Source: Phascolarctos cinereus (Eukaryota; Chordata; Mammalia; Diprotodontia; Phascolarctidae). Taken from it: DNA of 64,000 bases. The position numbers were made by a program, and so were the translations under genes. The notes under the pieces are model-generated. The model was not told where the DNA came from and did not search any database. It saw only the letters and a list, made by a program, of their open reading frames with translations. Location of the stretch: assembly GCF_002099425.1 (NCBI RefSeq), contig NW_018344126.1, positions 4,490,501 through 4,554,500 of the forward strand. Direction: 5' to 3'. Below are positions 33,235 through 45,719 of this stretch, piece by piece. Position 1 is the stretch's first letter. Each line of letters opens with the position of its first letter.

Positions 33235-34488
33235 CAATAAGATGGAATGGTCATAGTGGAGCCCATATCACCCATAAGTACTTCATTAAAGTTCTAAAAA
33301 CGCACTGGGAAGATAAATTATAATGAACAACAAAGAGAAGTAGCAAAAGATTCCTTCATCCGGTCTGAGACAAAGCTAGAACATTACTTGGAAGAACATT
33401 GGAGGACCGTAGAAGGAGGTACATGACCAGGAAGTCTGCGTGCTAGGAATCTGATAGGAGGCCTGAAGCACAGGACTGAGGGCAACAAGGCCCAAACAAT
33501 CTGCCCAGGAGCCAGATAATTAAATAAAACCAGTTAGTGCAGTGCCTGGGCATTTTCAGTACTGTAAGAGACCTGCAAGTACTGTTCTGATCAGAGAAAT
33601 CACAAAAGGCTAGGTCAGCACAACAATAGGGCAGACACCATACCAGGAAGCCTTTGACCAGAACAGTCTGTAAAATTCTGTTAGAATCTATCAGCTGGGG
33701 AGGAGGGAGATTAGTGGGACTGGAGGGAGATCTCTTGGTGCTGCCAAAAACTGATAAACTATAGTTTGTTACAATGAGCTTGCTCTGTTCTGAAGATAAA
33801 GAAAACTCCCAATCCAGTTTTAACTCTGCCTTTTGGGAAGTTTAAAAAGATGTTAATTAAAATATTGTATGTATGTATATCTATTGATATATTAATACAC
33901 ATGAGTCTTTTGCCCTATATATACAGATGTGTATGTTTATAAAAATATATGTGTGTGTATATATATACACACACACATTGACATCTATCTGTCTATAGCT
34001 CTTGAGCCCCTAAGCCAAGATAAAATTCTTGACTGTTTGGACAGCCAAGAGATGAAGTCTCTAGTACTTAATATAATGCTTTATATTTTTAGCTAATTAT
34101 GAGTTTGTATAATTTCCTTGGAACCCCCTTCCCCCCAAGATACAGATAATACAGTAACACAATAGTTATAACTGATCATGATTTTTTTATGAGAAGCAAC
34201 ATGAGGACAGAGAAACAATTTAAAGGGACATTAAACACCTATTAGCACACCTTGGCACAAAAAGAGAAAACTGCCAGAGGGGTGCAAAGACGTTTTTCCA
34301 TTTTTCCCTACCAGGCAGTCATTCCTATCAGATTTGGTATGAATTCTTTGTTCTGTAAAGTGTTGGCTGGACTGCTGAAGCCAGTCTTCATGCTGAGTCC
34401 ACAATTTAAGTCTATCCTTCCCTCTCTCAGTACCCCATTCTTTCCTCTGTCTGTGTTGCCATGATTTTCTTGTAGAACAATCCAAAAT
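33235..34488. other. No gene; contains a TA/TG palindrome
   Basis: No exon is recognised. A perfect 24-base palindrome spans about 33951-33974 (gtgtgtgtat followed by its mirror atatacacac), with alternating purine-pyrimidine sequence around it. The frames at 34231-34518 and 34252-34464 overlap antisense and lack domains. Confidence 0.4.
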
Positions 34489-34644
34489 CTTGTTCTTTTT
34501 TTTTTTTTGGCTAGGCAATGGGGTTAAGTGACTTGCCTAGGGTCACACAGCTAGTAAGTGTCCAGTGTCTGAGGCCAGATTTGAACTCAGCTCCTCCTGA
34601 CTTCAGGGCTGGTGCTCTATATTCACTGTGCCACCTAGTTGCCT
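34489..34644 (-). repeat. tRNA/CORE SINE
   Basis: Antisense copy with a T run (tail) and 'ggctaggcaatggggttaag', 'agggtcacacagctagtaag', 'gccacctagttgcc'. Flanking 'ccaaaatctt' (left) and 'ccaaaacttt' (right) look like a diverged target duplication. Confidence 0.85.
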
Positions 34645-34649
34645 TCCAA

Positions 34650-35450
34650 AACTTTATCTGATAGAAAACTTTTCTACTTTAGCTTTGGTTTGTATGAAAG
34701 CACACTTTTGATTGGGTCTTTGAAAGACTGTGAATACCAAGATGCATGGTAAGGGTACAGATCTTCAAACTGTCCACAAAACAGCCAGTATATGTCCTGT
34801 CTGAATAGGTTCTTGCATTCCTCCAAGGGGGTTGATTTTGCAGTCCCTTGTAAAATCAGCTGTAGTAAACTTCGTATCTGAAATCATAACTATTAAAATA
34901 GACATCAGTATTTAGCAGAACCAGAATCATTAACACAACTCTTAAATAACAAACACACTATTCATAACAAATATATGACAATATAGACAACAGACATAAA
35001 ATTATGCAGTCGTAGGCTGCATAATTATGCAGTCTGTAGGCTTTTTTCAGCGATCACAGGTCTAAATTATATGCCTGATAGAATATGTCACAGGAGTAAA
35101 TGAATAGCCATATAAGAGAAGCAAATATGCAGAACAGCAAACAAAATTAAAAACAGTAACATTACTATGCCTACAAATAATAAAATATGAAACAGAAGAA
35201 CTATACTCATATAATAGCAAAATTAATCATAGACTAATTCACCTGTAATACAGGTATAATAATATCAAAAACATAAAGAGAAAATAATAATAAAACAGAA
35301 GCATATAGAAACCTATAGTAATTAACATGTATATCAATATGCTCATGTAATTATATTCAAGTCATACATTACATGGATGAATGTTAACATTATTTTCTGG
35401 CTGTGTGATGTAGCTATTTCACCAGTTTCACCTGGGCCATATTACATTAG
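34650..35450. other. No gene; A-rich unassigned DNA
   Basis: A-rich plus strand without a recognised family. It holds a short tandem duplication near 34999-35042: the block 'aattatgcagtc(t)gtaggct' occurs twice. Confidence 0.4.
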
Positions 35451-35454
35451 TCTG

Positions 35455-36180
35455 ATCCAACAAAAAAAGGAAAATGATAAATGTTATAGGCGTTTCAGGA
35501 AACAGGCATATTAGTGCACTTTTGGTGGTGCTGTGAATTGGTTCACCCATTTTTGGAAGGAAATTTGAAACTATAACTTAAAAGTTACTAAAATGTACAT
35601 TCTCTTTCAGCCAGTGATACCAGTCTCTTTAAGGTCTAAAATCAAAGAAGGAGGAAAAAAGACACATATATGAAAAAACATATAGAAGCTCTTTTTATAG
35701 TGGCAAAGACTGAGTGGTTACCCATCATTTGAGAGAATAGCTAAACAAATTATGGTATATGAATGTAATGTAATATTATTCTACCCTAAAAAAATGATAA
35801 AAGGGAAAGTTTCAGACAATCTTGGAAAAGCTGAGATGAACTACTACAGTTTAGTGAGCAGAACCAGAACAATTTAAACAATGAATATAACATTGTTAAG
35901 ACAAATAGTTTTGAAAAACTTATGAATTTTGATCAGTACAATTACCAACCAGAATTCCAGAGTCTCAGTGACTGAGCGTGCCACTCCCCTTCTGTGAGAG
36001 AGGTGATGGACTCAAGATGAATGCCTGTATTTTAACATGGGCAACATGGGAGTTTATTTTGTTTGCCCATGCATGTGTTACAAAGATTTTTTCTTTTGTT
36101 TTCAAGGAAGGAGTAAGGCTGGAAGGAGGAAAGTCATTTTTTGATAGTTAAAACAATGAAACGAAGTTTTTAAAATATCT
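35455..36180 (+). pseudogene. Old L1, ORF2 C-terminus and 3'UTR
   Basis: Sense L1: 'tggtggtgctgtgaattggttcaccc', 'ccagtgataccag', 'agcaggatctttttata'-like 'gaagctctttttatagtggcaaag', 'taaacaaattatggtatatgaatg', 'gagcagaaccagaacaattt', then a 3'UTR with 'agaggtgatggactcaagatg'. The text corresponds to the ORF2 end, as seen at 44.2-44.6 kb, but far more decayed. Confidence 0.7.
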
Positions 36181-36234
36181 GGAAATTGATCAGATAGTCC
36201 CGGCTTTTCTGTTACTTTACTGCATTTTGCAGGC

Positions 36235-36730
36235 GCTATGTTGTCTTATTTAAAGAATTCTAGAGGTTCAACTAAAACATTCATAAAAATAATTACTAAA
36301 TTCAGTGAAGTAGCAAGACATAAATTAAACCCACAAAAAAATCAGGTTTTTGGGTACATTTGCCAACAAATCCTAGTAGAAAGAAATAGGAGAAGAAATT
36401 CTCCTTCAAATTATTTCAAAATGAAGAACATATTGGGGAGTCCACATTCCAAGACAAACACAGGAATTACATGACTGCAACTACAAAACGTTCCGTACAG
36501 AAGCACTGGAAAATTAAAATAAGTGGAGAGGAATTAATTGCTAATGGACATGCTGTGCTAATAAAATGAAAATGATGATACAAGCTATATTAACTTATAG
36601 ACAGTGTCATGTCAATCAAACTTCCAAAGGGCTAGTTTATAGAACTAAATAAAATTGTAAGAAAATTCATGTGGAGGAACAAGAGGTCAAAAACTCAAAA
36701 GGAGATAATGAAAAGGAGTAAGTGTAATGA
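36235..36730 (+). pseudogene. Old L1 ORF2 fragment
   Basis: Sense L1 RT/thumb region: STKTFIKIITKFSEVARHKLNPQKNQVFGYI matches the L1 'LIKEFSKVAGYKINTQKSVAFLY' motif that follows the RT active site. Further on 'aaaattcatgtggaggaacaagagg' is the typical L1 text downstream. It may be a piece of a different copy from 35455-36180, since the order is reversed relative to one L1. Confidence 0.75.
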
Positions 36731-36734
36731 GGCA

Positions 36735-36968
36735 CAGGAGGTAGTACAGTAGAGGGAGCACCAGAACTGTAGTCAGGAAGATATGAATTCAAATCTGGCC
36801 TCAGACACATAATAGCTGTGTGATCCTGGGCAAGTCACTTAACCCATAATTGCCTCAGATCCTCATCTGTAAAATGGGGACACACTGGAAAAGGAAATGG
36901 CAAGCCACTCCAGTATCTTTGCCAATGTAGAGTTGGATACCACTGAAAGACTTAATATCAACAACAAG
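36735..36968 (+). repeat. SINE with RTE-type tail
   Basis: tRNA-like/CORE part in sense ('agtcaggaagatatgaattcaaatctgg', 'gtgtgatcctgggcaagtc') then 'tcatctgtaaaatggggacac', 'ggaaatggcaagccactccagtatctttgcca', and a tail 'ttggataccactgaaagacttaatatcaacaac'. The tail resembles the RTE relic B end, implying RTE-driven spread. Confidence 0.8.
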
Positions 36969-37029
36969 GAAGTAATGGGATCTACTCAATCTCAAATGAT
37001 ACTACAAAATATTCTTTTTTTTTTAAAAT

Positions 37030-38065
37030 CAGGAAAATATTTTACATTCTTCAATTTTGTGGTACTATTTTCCTTGTCCTTTCTCCTGGGGGAGTCTCTT
37101 TCCTGAGCTCCAGTCTCTCATTATCAACTATTTCTTGAATATATCAAATTAGATGTCTTGTGGCCATCTCTAACTCACCATGTCCAAAATATAACTCATT
37201 ATATTTCCTCTGAAATTTTTCCCTCTCCTGAATTTATTACCATCCTCCTAACAGGCCCAACACACTCAGTGTAATGCTCATCTCTTTACTCATACTTACC
37301 CTACCCCTCCATATCCAATATATTATTGCTTTTTTGTTTCTACCTTTTTCTCTCATATATGTCCCCTTCTTTCCTCTCCTACTGCTTCTAGTCAGGCTGT
37401 CATCACCTCACACCTGAAGTATTCAATAGCTTTCTGGTTGGTCTCCCTGACTCAAGTTGTTACCCACTCTAGGCCATCTTCCTTCTAGCTACTAATTTCC
37501 CTAAAACTCAGGTCCGATCATCTCACTCCCTACCTCCTTACTCAATAAACTCCATCAGCTCCCTATTTCCCCCCAGCATCAAATATATAATCCTGCTTGG
37601 TATTTAGAACCCTTCACAACCTGACCCTTTCTTACTTTTCAACTTTTCTTACAGTTTACTCCCATCCTCTGCCATCTGGCAACATTAGCCTTCTTGCTGT
37701 TTCTTAAATACAGTGTTCCACCTCCCAATTTCTTACCTTTTTACTGATGCTTCCCATGCCTGGATTGCCCTCCCTTCACCCCTGCACCTCCTGTCTTCTC
37801 TGACTTCCTTTCAAACTCAGCACAAACCCTACCTTCTGCCAGAAGTCTTTCTTGGTGAAGCCTTCTATGTGAAGTTATCTTTCAATTACATTGTGTATAT
37901 CTTGTAAATACATTTTTTTTAATATTGTCTCACACATTAGAATGTGAGTTCCTTGCGGGCAGGGACTATGTTTTTGGTTTTTTATTTGTATTCTCAGTGT
38001 TTAACACACATAGCATATAGTTAAGATGTAGTACATGCTTTTTTGATTGACAGTTGATTGATTTT
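37030..38065 (+). pseudogene. L2 LINE, 3' coding part and 3'UTR
   Basis: About 1 kb of L2 in sense. It includes 'gagctccagtctctcattatcaac', 'catctctaactcaccatgtccaaaatataactcattat' (SNSPCPKYNSL-like, L2 'KLNMSKTELI' region), 'ttcaatagctttctggttggtctccctgactcaag', 'caggtccgatcatctcactccc', 'ctcccttcacccctgcacctc', then the UTR 'attagaatgtgagttccttgcgggcaggga' and the tail 'ttttgattgacagttgattg'. The order is the full L2 3' order. Stops and frame changes mark it dead. Confidence 0.85.
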
Positions 38066-38069
38066 ATAT

Positions 38070-39300
38070 ATTACTGATTAAATATTCAGCAATAACACCT
38101 GCCAGTTCTTAGGATATGAGCATAGAGCATGGTCATTTGTCTAGGCTAGATGACTTGAATTAATCAATATCAGCTAAGTCCTTTCTTATTTATTGCCTTA
38201 CGTTTCTTAGGAATGAACTTCTAATTATTTTAGCTTTGTCATTTTCAGTATAAATATCATTCTACTTTGTGGAGAAAACAGAACCAAATTAAAAATTGAA
38301 CAGCTCTGCCCCTTCTCTCTGTTGTCAGTTATCATCATTCTGTCCATGCAAGCAGTTAACCAGTCTTTTCTCTGTTCTTCCTTTTCCTCTCTATACAACT
38401 AAAAGCAAATCAAACTAAACCACTGTCTTGTTATGTTTAGCTCATTTTTGTATTTAGCATTCCTGAAACTATTTTTACAGGACTATCCCATGCAATTTAC
38501 TACTTTTTTGCACTTATATTCTAAAAATACAGCGATGTTCCCTCTGCATCCACTTTGGTCACTTCAGGCAAATTCTATTCCCCTTCTCCCCTCACCCTGC
38601 CAGTCATTGGGGTTTTCCACCTTATGTTTTTAGAATTCATGTCCTGTCTCTTTTGGTCTGACTTCCCCTGTAGTATTTTAATTCATGGCATCCCACCTAT
38701 TCTTCCTTTGAACCCACTGTAATCTGCTTTCCACAAATTTGTGATACATGTCAGACAGTGCCTCTTAGACTCTTTAACTCTAGGGTGGAGTTCTTTTCCC
38801 CAAGTTTCACTTCATTCTTACTCCAGCAACTAGATCCTCCTTGTTAGTGAGAATTAACTCTAGAATAGAATTTCTTCTTGTTGTTTCCTCTGTCTTTTAA
38901 AGGATGAAATTGTTGCTAAGGTAAGTAATAAGTTGGCTTCTCTTTACCATTTCTATTTTTTGGTTCTTGGATCTCCTTGTATGAATATATTTTCTTAATG
39001 TACAATACTACCCACCAATTTTGCCTGTGGTGTCTCTTTAGAACAAGGTATGCCTATCCAGAATCTTGGTGCAGTTATAGGTTTTATCCCACCAAGTATC
39101 CATGAAGTCAAATCCCTGCCCCCAACCCTGTTGCATTAGCACATCTAGATTCTTTTGTTTGTTGCCTAAACTTCAGGTTTTGAGTAAATACAATGAAGCT
39201 ATAGATTTTTCACTCTTAGTTCATTTTTGGATTTATTTTGTCTCCTGAGAATTTCTCTGTGTCTGAGCTCACATTCTTCTGAGCAACTTAATTTTAAGGG
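38070..39300. other. No gene; pyrimidine-rich unassigned DNA
   Basis: The plus strand is C/T-rich. It could be an unrecognised old LINE read in sense or antisense, but I cannot name it. No exon is supported. Confidence 0.35.
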
Positions 39301-39304
39301 TTTG

Positions 39305-39555
39305 TGGCTGTTCAGTGGTTTCCATCATGTCCAGCTCTTCTTGACCCCATTTGGGGTTTTCTTAACAAAGACACTGGAGTGGTTTGCCATTTCCTTCTCC
39401 AGCTCATTTTACACATGATGAACTGAGGCAAACAGGTAAGTGATTTGCTCAGAGTCACACAGCTAGTAAGTATCTGAGGATAGGTTTGAACTCAAGAAGA
39501 TGAGTCTTCCTAACTTCAAGCCCAGCACTTTATCCACTGCATCACATAGCTGCCC
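39305..39555 (-). repeat. SINE with RTE-type tail
   Basis: Antisense. Left part holds the tail and body ('catgtccagctcttcttgacccc', 'ggggttttcttaacaaagacactggagtggtttgccatttccttctcc'). The right part is the CORE/tRNA end ('agagtcacacagctagtaag', 'ttatccactgcatcacatagctgccc'). Confidence 0.85.
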
Positions 39556-39559
39556 ATCT

Positions 39560-42500
39560 AAGATTATCCCCTACGGTATTAAGCTTTGAGGTTATGTACA
39601 ATCTTTTCCCTCCCTCATCCTTTTTAGTTTAAAACTCCTTTGATTAGATTTGCAAGATGCTTGAAAATATATTTTTACTAGCCTTTATTAAGTGCAACCC
39701 CATCTTAGAACAGGATTCTGTCAACCCTGTATTGTTAGTCATGATCCGGTAATTCAAATCCTGTTCTCAGACTTCTCCTTCTTAGCCAGCTGTTCATTTC
39801 TTAAATTAATTTTTTTTCTCATCAATATCCTTTGCTTTAAATGGGCAATAGTGAGAAAAACACAAGCTGTGCCTCCTTAGTCTTCAGTTTCTTGACATAC
39901 TTTTTAGGTTCCTTCTGGTAGTGTCATTTTTTGCCCACTTGAATCATCAAAAGTTGTTAACTGTCACCCATTTGAATAAATCCAGGGAGGTTCTTTGTTG
40001 CGTCTTGGATACATGCCCCAGGAAGATGACATAGTCCTCTACTGTTGTAATAAGATTGACATATGGCTGCCTCAGTGCCCTGAGCATGGGGTCACCCACT
40101 GCTACTTCTTGTCTCTTCTTCCTCTGCCTCTGAGTGGATGCTGTCACTTGTTAGCTTATGTGGCTCTACTCTGTCAATCTTTGCATGACAGGCAGTTAGC
40201 TTTATTCTCCTCAGAGCATTCAGTTCTCTCCTCTTCAGAAGGAACGTAAAATCTGTTTTTCAGCTCTAATAATAAGCTGATCTTTTATTTTCCTTTTACT
40301 GTGTAACACCTCCTTTGGGGCGATGTTCCCTCATGCAATAAAGAATGCCACTTCAGATCCTTTTACTCCCCATTGAAGCCCTGTATCTTTTCCCCTTATC
40401 ATGCCCTCATTTTTCCTAATATCTGGAAGAGTGTGGAGAGATGGTCCCCACCTACTTTCATCTTCTGATCTAGGATGGAAATCAGCCTATACTTGGAACA
40501 CAGATAATAGTCACTCAACTGTGGCAGAAATGTGAACCTCATACACTTGATACAAGTCATTGAACAATTTCCCCTATTCTCTTAAATGGTTGAGATTTCC
40601 AGCCTAGTTTCATAAAATAATTTATGGATGTTTACAATTCAATCCTAAACATCTGGTTAAAATTCATATAGGTAAGCATCACCTTTTAATAACTAAATCT
40701 CACTAGAATTGCTATCCTTTTTCTCAATAAAATTCCACAATTACAGCCACTCTCACCCTCCCTCCCTTAGTCTTATAACAATTCCCTTTCCCTTTCATCA
40801 TTTTGTCCCACCTACCACTCTAGTATATCCATTTGTCTTACACATTAATTATTCCATTTACTTTATCTCACCTACCTTGCTTTATTTTGCCTCCTAATTT
40901 CTTATTCTTCAGTAGAGTACCTTTTCAATTTCCATTCCCTAATCCACTTTGATCTTCCTTAATCCATTTTAGCTCTTTTATATATCTTCCCTTTAAAACC
41001 GGGATGGAGTATCTGCACCAGCAGCTCCGCCTTGAGATTGTTTTGTAATTTTTCTCAATTTCTCTCAAATTTTAACAAATTTCTTCCCTTCAAATTGAAC
41101 CCCAATCTGTTTTACTAGTCCAAACCTTTCCAAGTCACCGGCATTATTTTCTTCTATTTTGGCTTAAATTTTTCCATTCTTGTAATTCTCTCACAAACTT
41201 TCCCCGCAGAAGTCAGAAGTAGGAATCCTCATGGATAACCAATTCCTCCCCCTTCCCTTGCCAAGGTTTTACTTGTAGTTGGAGTTATTTTCTTCTTAAA
41301 GATTTTATTCTGGAATGTCCTTGTCCAAAGTGCAGTATCATTTTTTCTTTTCTTTTCATGTCTACAGCTTCAGTTCTAGAATCAGGACTTTGCACCAGGG
41401 CCAATCTCTGCCCTTTTCACACAGTTAGATTGGGTAACTACATCATCGAAATCCTCTTTCCTTCTCCAAGTTGGAGTGGCACAATGTAGTACTGGGGCTA
41501 AGTCCTCCTTTTGCTACATTGGTGGTGTATAAGTAGATTTCCCTGAGCAAGGCACTCCTTTCTTGCATAGCCCTGGTCTGGAATCACAGTCCTGTCCTCC
41601 AGCCAAGATCTGGCTACAGTGGTGCCAAGCCCTGACCACTGCTGTAGTCCACAGAATTCCTCTCTCTTTTGGAGCTTCCTTTTCTGGGAGCACTGGCTTG
41701 GAAATTTTTCTTGGGCAGTCAGCTACTAGTGGTTTGTGGTTTCAGGCCTAGGCTTTTGTGGTCACCTACCTTGGAGTTCATGTCTTCAGGCTTCAACTTG
41801 GAGTTCATGTCTTCAGGCTTCAATTCTTGGCATTGTTCCTTGGAGCATTCCAGTGGAGCTAGCTGATGCTGGCTTTTAGCTGGTCCCTTGGAGTGTCCCC
41901 AGGCCCAAGATTTCCTGGCACTGGCCTAGTTTCCTTTCATTTTCTCCTACTGGATGCCTCAATCTTCAGAAAAAAGCTTTACATCAGGACTTGTTCCCTT
42001 GTTCCATCCTTCATGAGACGGAGGCGCTCAGAGTATTTTTCTTTGGTTTTAATACTTCATTAGAGTTTTTCTTCATTATAACAGAGATCCTCAGGGAAGC
42101 TTCATCTTTTTAGAGTCCTTTACACTATTATCTTAATCAGAAGGCATGCTCTGAGTTTCTTTTTGGGATGAAGACTTGAGTGAAATGATATGTATTAACT
42201 AAATAATACCTTCTTTAATGTAATTCCAATTCCATGATGGGGAAGGGGTTGGTGCTGGTGGCACATGAGTAACACACCACTGACACATACACAGATACAA
42301 AACACATATCTCATTCTATTAAGATTGAGACAAAGTAAATTGTCTTACTTAGCATGAAACTCATCTTATTTGTGTCCAGTCTCCTAAGCCTTAACTTCTT
42401 AGTTAGAACTGAATGTTTAAGGGACTTGACAGACTGGGGAACTACTTGCATATATTTTGTATATGTAATCTTGTATTTTATTAATGAATTCACCAGGAGA

Positions 42501-43175
42501 AAATGTACTTTGATGACTATTTTTTTTGGATGAGTTTCAAGGTCTCATTAGCTTTAATCACAATAACTTAATACAGTTATGTATGTCAGGTAGAATAATG
42601 TTTGGCATTATAGCTCAAAAGGTTCCTTCTGAAGAGGGCATCATTTAGCAAGAAGAGAAATCCAGGGCAGTCACATGTTGTCTTCTTTTGTGAAATAGTC
42701 ATCAGTGAAGTACTGAGGAATTAGAGAAATATAAGTCACTAGGACCCTGCCTGTGTATCACTAGTCTTGATCCATAGGCTGACATTCATTGGAGAATTAG
42801 GAAGAATTACAATCAATTATTCAGAAACTATGGTTATGTGTGTGTGCGTGCGTGTAAACTCATCTAGTGGTTCATGAGTTTTGCATACTTGTGTAACATC
42901 AGCTTCAATAGCCTCTCTCACAGAGACCATAGATAACTGATGCTGTGTCTTTTGGAGGTAATAGAATCTTGAGAGACTGGAAGTTTAACTGCTATTGTGG
43001 AAAGACTGTTAACTGTGATGGCTGAAAAGAGATTATGAGAGGAAAGGAAAAGAACCAAGAGAATTTATGTCCTGAAAGAACTTTATTTAACCCTTACTTT
43101 GCAAAGAAATGTGAAGTCTTGTGAAGAGATTTTGATTGGTATCCTCAATCAGCTAATTGCTGACTTTTTACAGCT
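39560..43175. other. No gene; long unassigned block with a 27 bp duplication
   Basis: No known repeat or coding exon is recognised in 3.6 kb. The plus strand is pyrimidine-rich from 40.7 to 42.1 kb and might be an old L1 5' region in antisense, but this is a guess. A 27-base unit starting 'ttggagttcatgtcttcagg' is repeated directly at 41771-41797 and 41798-41824, differing at the last base. A short GT repeat lies near 42837-42855. Confidence 0.4.
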
Positions 43176-43179
43176 GTGT

Positions 43180-43434
43180 TGTTGGTATTGTTCAGTTATT
43201 ATTGTTCAGTCCGACTCTTCATGCCCCAGTGAACCATACTGAACATGGGTTTTTTTTGGGGGGGCACAAATACTGGAGCGGTTTGCCAATTCCTTCTCCA
43301 GTGGACTAAGGCAAACAGAGGTTAAGTGACTTGCCCAGGGTCACACAGCTAGTATGTGTCTGAGGCCAGATTTGAACTCAGGTCTTCCTGACTCTAGGTC
43401 TAGTGCTCTATCCGTTTAGCCACCTAACTGCCTC
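43180..43434 (-). repeat. SINE with RTE-type tail
   Basis: Antisense: 'tcagttattattgttcagtccgactcttc' (tail), 'ctggagcggtttgccaattccttctcc', then 'gacttgcccagggtcacacagctag' and 'ctctatccgtttagccacctaactgcct'. Confidence 0.85.
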
Positions 43435-44732
43435 TTGTTTACAGCTTTGCTCATGGTTAAAAGTGACTCTGTGGTGGATCAGTGGAATAGATTAGGTACG
43501 AAGTACATTATAGCAAATGACCATAGTAATCTAGTATATAGATAAACCCAAAGATCCAAACTTTTGGAACAAAAACTTGGTATTTAACAAAAACTCCTGG
43601 GAAAACTGGAAAAACACTATGGCAGAAACTAGGCATAGACCAACATCTTACACAGTATACCAAAATAATTTTAAAATGCATATATGATTTACACTGAAGG
43701 GTGATACCGTAAGCAAATTAAGAAAACGTGGAACAGTTTATCTGTCAGATCTACAGATACGGGAAGAATTTAGGACCAAAGATGATATAGAAAGCATTAC
43801 AAAATGTAAAATAGATAATTTTGATTGCATAAAATTAAGTTTTTTTCACAAACAAAACCAACACAACCAAAATTATAAGGAAAGCAGAAAACTGGGGAAA
43901 ATTTTTCGCAACAAATATCTCTGATAAAAGGCCTCATTTCTTGAATATATAGAGAAAGGAGTCAAATTCATAAAAAAAAGTACAAGTCATTCTCCAGTTG
44001 ATAAATGGTTAAAGATTATGAACAGGTAGTTTTCAGACAAAGAAATCAAAGCTATCTATAGTTTATGAAAACATGCTCTAAATCACTATTGATTAAAGAA
44101 ATACAAATCAAAACAACTCTGAGGTACCACCTCACACCTAGCAGATTGGCTAATATGACAGAAAAGGAAAATGACAAATGTTGGAGAAGGTGTGGGAAAA
44201 TTGGGACACTAACGCTTTGTTGGTGGAGTTGTGAACTGACCCAAACATGCTAGAAAGCAATTTGGAACTATGCCCAAAGGGCTATAAAACTGCATACCTT
44301 TTGATCCAGCAATACCACAGCTAGGTCTATGTCCCAAAGACATCTAAGAAAAGGGAAAAGGACCTATTTGCACAAAAAATATTTGTAGCAGCTCTTTTTG
44401 TCATGGCTAAGAATTGGAAACTGTGGGGGTGCCCATCAACAGGGGAATGGCTAAACAAGCTGTGAGGTACGATTGTAACAGCATATTATTGTGCTAAAAG
44501 AAATGACAAGCAGAGTGATTTCAGAAAAACCTGGAAAGACTTACATGGACTGATATATAGTGAAGCGAACAGAATCAGGAGAGCATTTTATACAGTAATA
44601 GCAATATTGTTTGATGAAGAATTGTGAATGACTTAGCTAGTTTCAGTAATATAATGATCCAAGACAATTCCTAGGGACCAGTGATGAAGCATATTATCCA
44701 CCTGCAGAGAAAGCTGATATTGGTTGTTTTGC

Positions 44733-44883
44733 TTTTTTTTTTTCCTTTGGCTAGGCAATGGGGTTAAGTGACTTGTCCAGGGTCACACAGCTAGTAAGTG
44801 TTATGTGTCTGAGGTCAGGTTTGAACTCAGGTGCAACTGAATCCAGAATTGGTGCTCTACCCATTGCGCCACCTGGTAGCCTC
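44733..44883 (-). repeat. tRNA/CORE SINE inside L1 3'UTR
   Basis: Antisense copy with T run, 'ggctaggcaatggggttaag', 'agggtcacacagctagtaag' and 'cattgcgccacctggtagcc'. It splits the 3'UTR of the L1 at 43.5-45.1 kb and is thus younger. Confidence 0.85.
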
Positions 44884-45064
44884 TTTTCCTTTTTTTTTTT
44901 GGAGCTGATATTGTTTGAATACAGACTGAAGCATGCTATTTTTCACTTTCATTTTTTTATTTTATTCAAATCTTGTTCAAAATGACTACTATGGAAACAT
45001 TTTACATAATTGCACATGTATAACCTATATCTGATTGCTTACCATCTCAGGCAGAGGGAAGTAG

Positions 45065-45095
45065 AGGGGAGGGGAGGGGAGGGGAGGGTGGGAGG
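45065..45095 (+). other. G-rich run able to form a G-quadruplex
   Basis: Five or more GGGG/GGG blocks separated by single A or TG (aggggaggggaggggagggt...). A G-rich run in the L1 3'UTR is a known feature of many mammalian L1 families. Confidence 0.7.
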
Positions 45096-45219
45096 GATAA
45101 AATTTGGAACTCAAAACTTTAAATAAAAATGTTTGAACAAACAAACAAAAGAACAGTCTTTTTAAAAAAAGTGATTGTAATCTTTCTTGTAGTTGAAACA
45201 CGGGAAATAACTATTTATG

Positions 45220-45590
45220 GTTGTTTTATTATTTGTTACACAGAAATCTGGTTTCTGATTTCATCATTTAACCAACACTCCTGTCCTCAAAGTTACCACT
45301 GAACTCTTAATTGCAAATCTAATGTTTTTTTTCTCATTTCCTATCCTTCTTAAGCTCATTACAGCATTTGAAATTATTGATCACCTTCTCCTTCTAGATA
45401 CTCTCTCCTCTCTAGGTTTTTGTGATACTGCTTTCTTGGAGTTCTCCTATCTGTCTGACTAGTCCTCAGTTCCCTTTCTTGGTTCTTCATCTATATCATG
45501 CCTTTTAATTGTGTGTGTCTCCCAAGTTTTGTACCATTCCCTCTGCTCTTTTCACTATATGCCAAGTTTTCTTAGCCTGTGCATCTCTCT
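45220..45590 (+). pseudogene. L2 LINE reverse-transcriptase fragment
   Basis: Sense L2: 'gcatttgaaattattgatcacc' (the AFDTVDH region, here AFEIIDH), 'ccttctccttctagatactctctcctctctagg' (LLLDTLSSL), 'ggagttctcctatctgtctgactag' (WSSYLSD), 'attgtgtgtgtctcccaagttttgtaccattccctc' (TVCVSQVLYHS, the GVPQGSVLGP region). It is cut on the right by a microsatellite. Confidence 0.8.
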
Positions 45591-45599
45591 CCCTTCCTC

Positions 45600-45717
<118 letters not shown>

Positions 45718-45719
45718 GG

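Larger units (their letters stand above)
43460..45150 (+). pseudogene. 5'-truncated L1 (ORF2 C-terminus and 3'UTR)
   Basis: Sense L1, truncated within ORF2. It runs from 'gtggatcagtggaatagattagg' to the ORF2 end at 44625, where NRIRRAFYTVIAILFDEEL is followed by a stop. Frame changes upstream mean it is not intact, but it is clearly younger than the copies at 21 and 35 kb. The 3'UTR holds a SINE (44733-44883) and a G-rich run (45065-45095), then an A-rich end 'aaataaaaatg...acaaacaaac'. Flanking 'aaaagtgact' (left, about 43460) and 'aaaagtgatt' (right, about 45167) are a likely target duplication. Confidence 0.85.
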
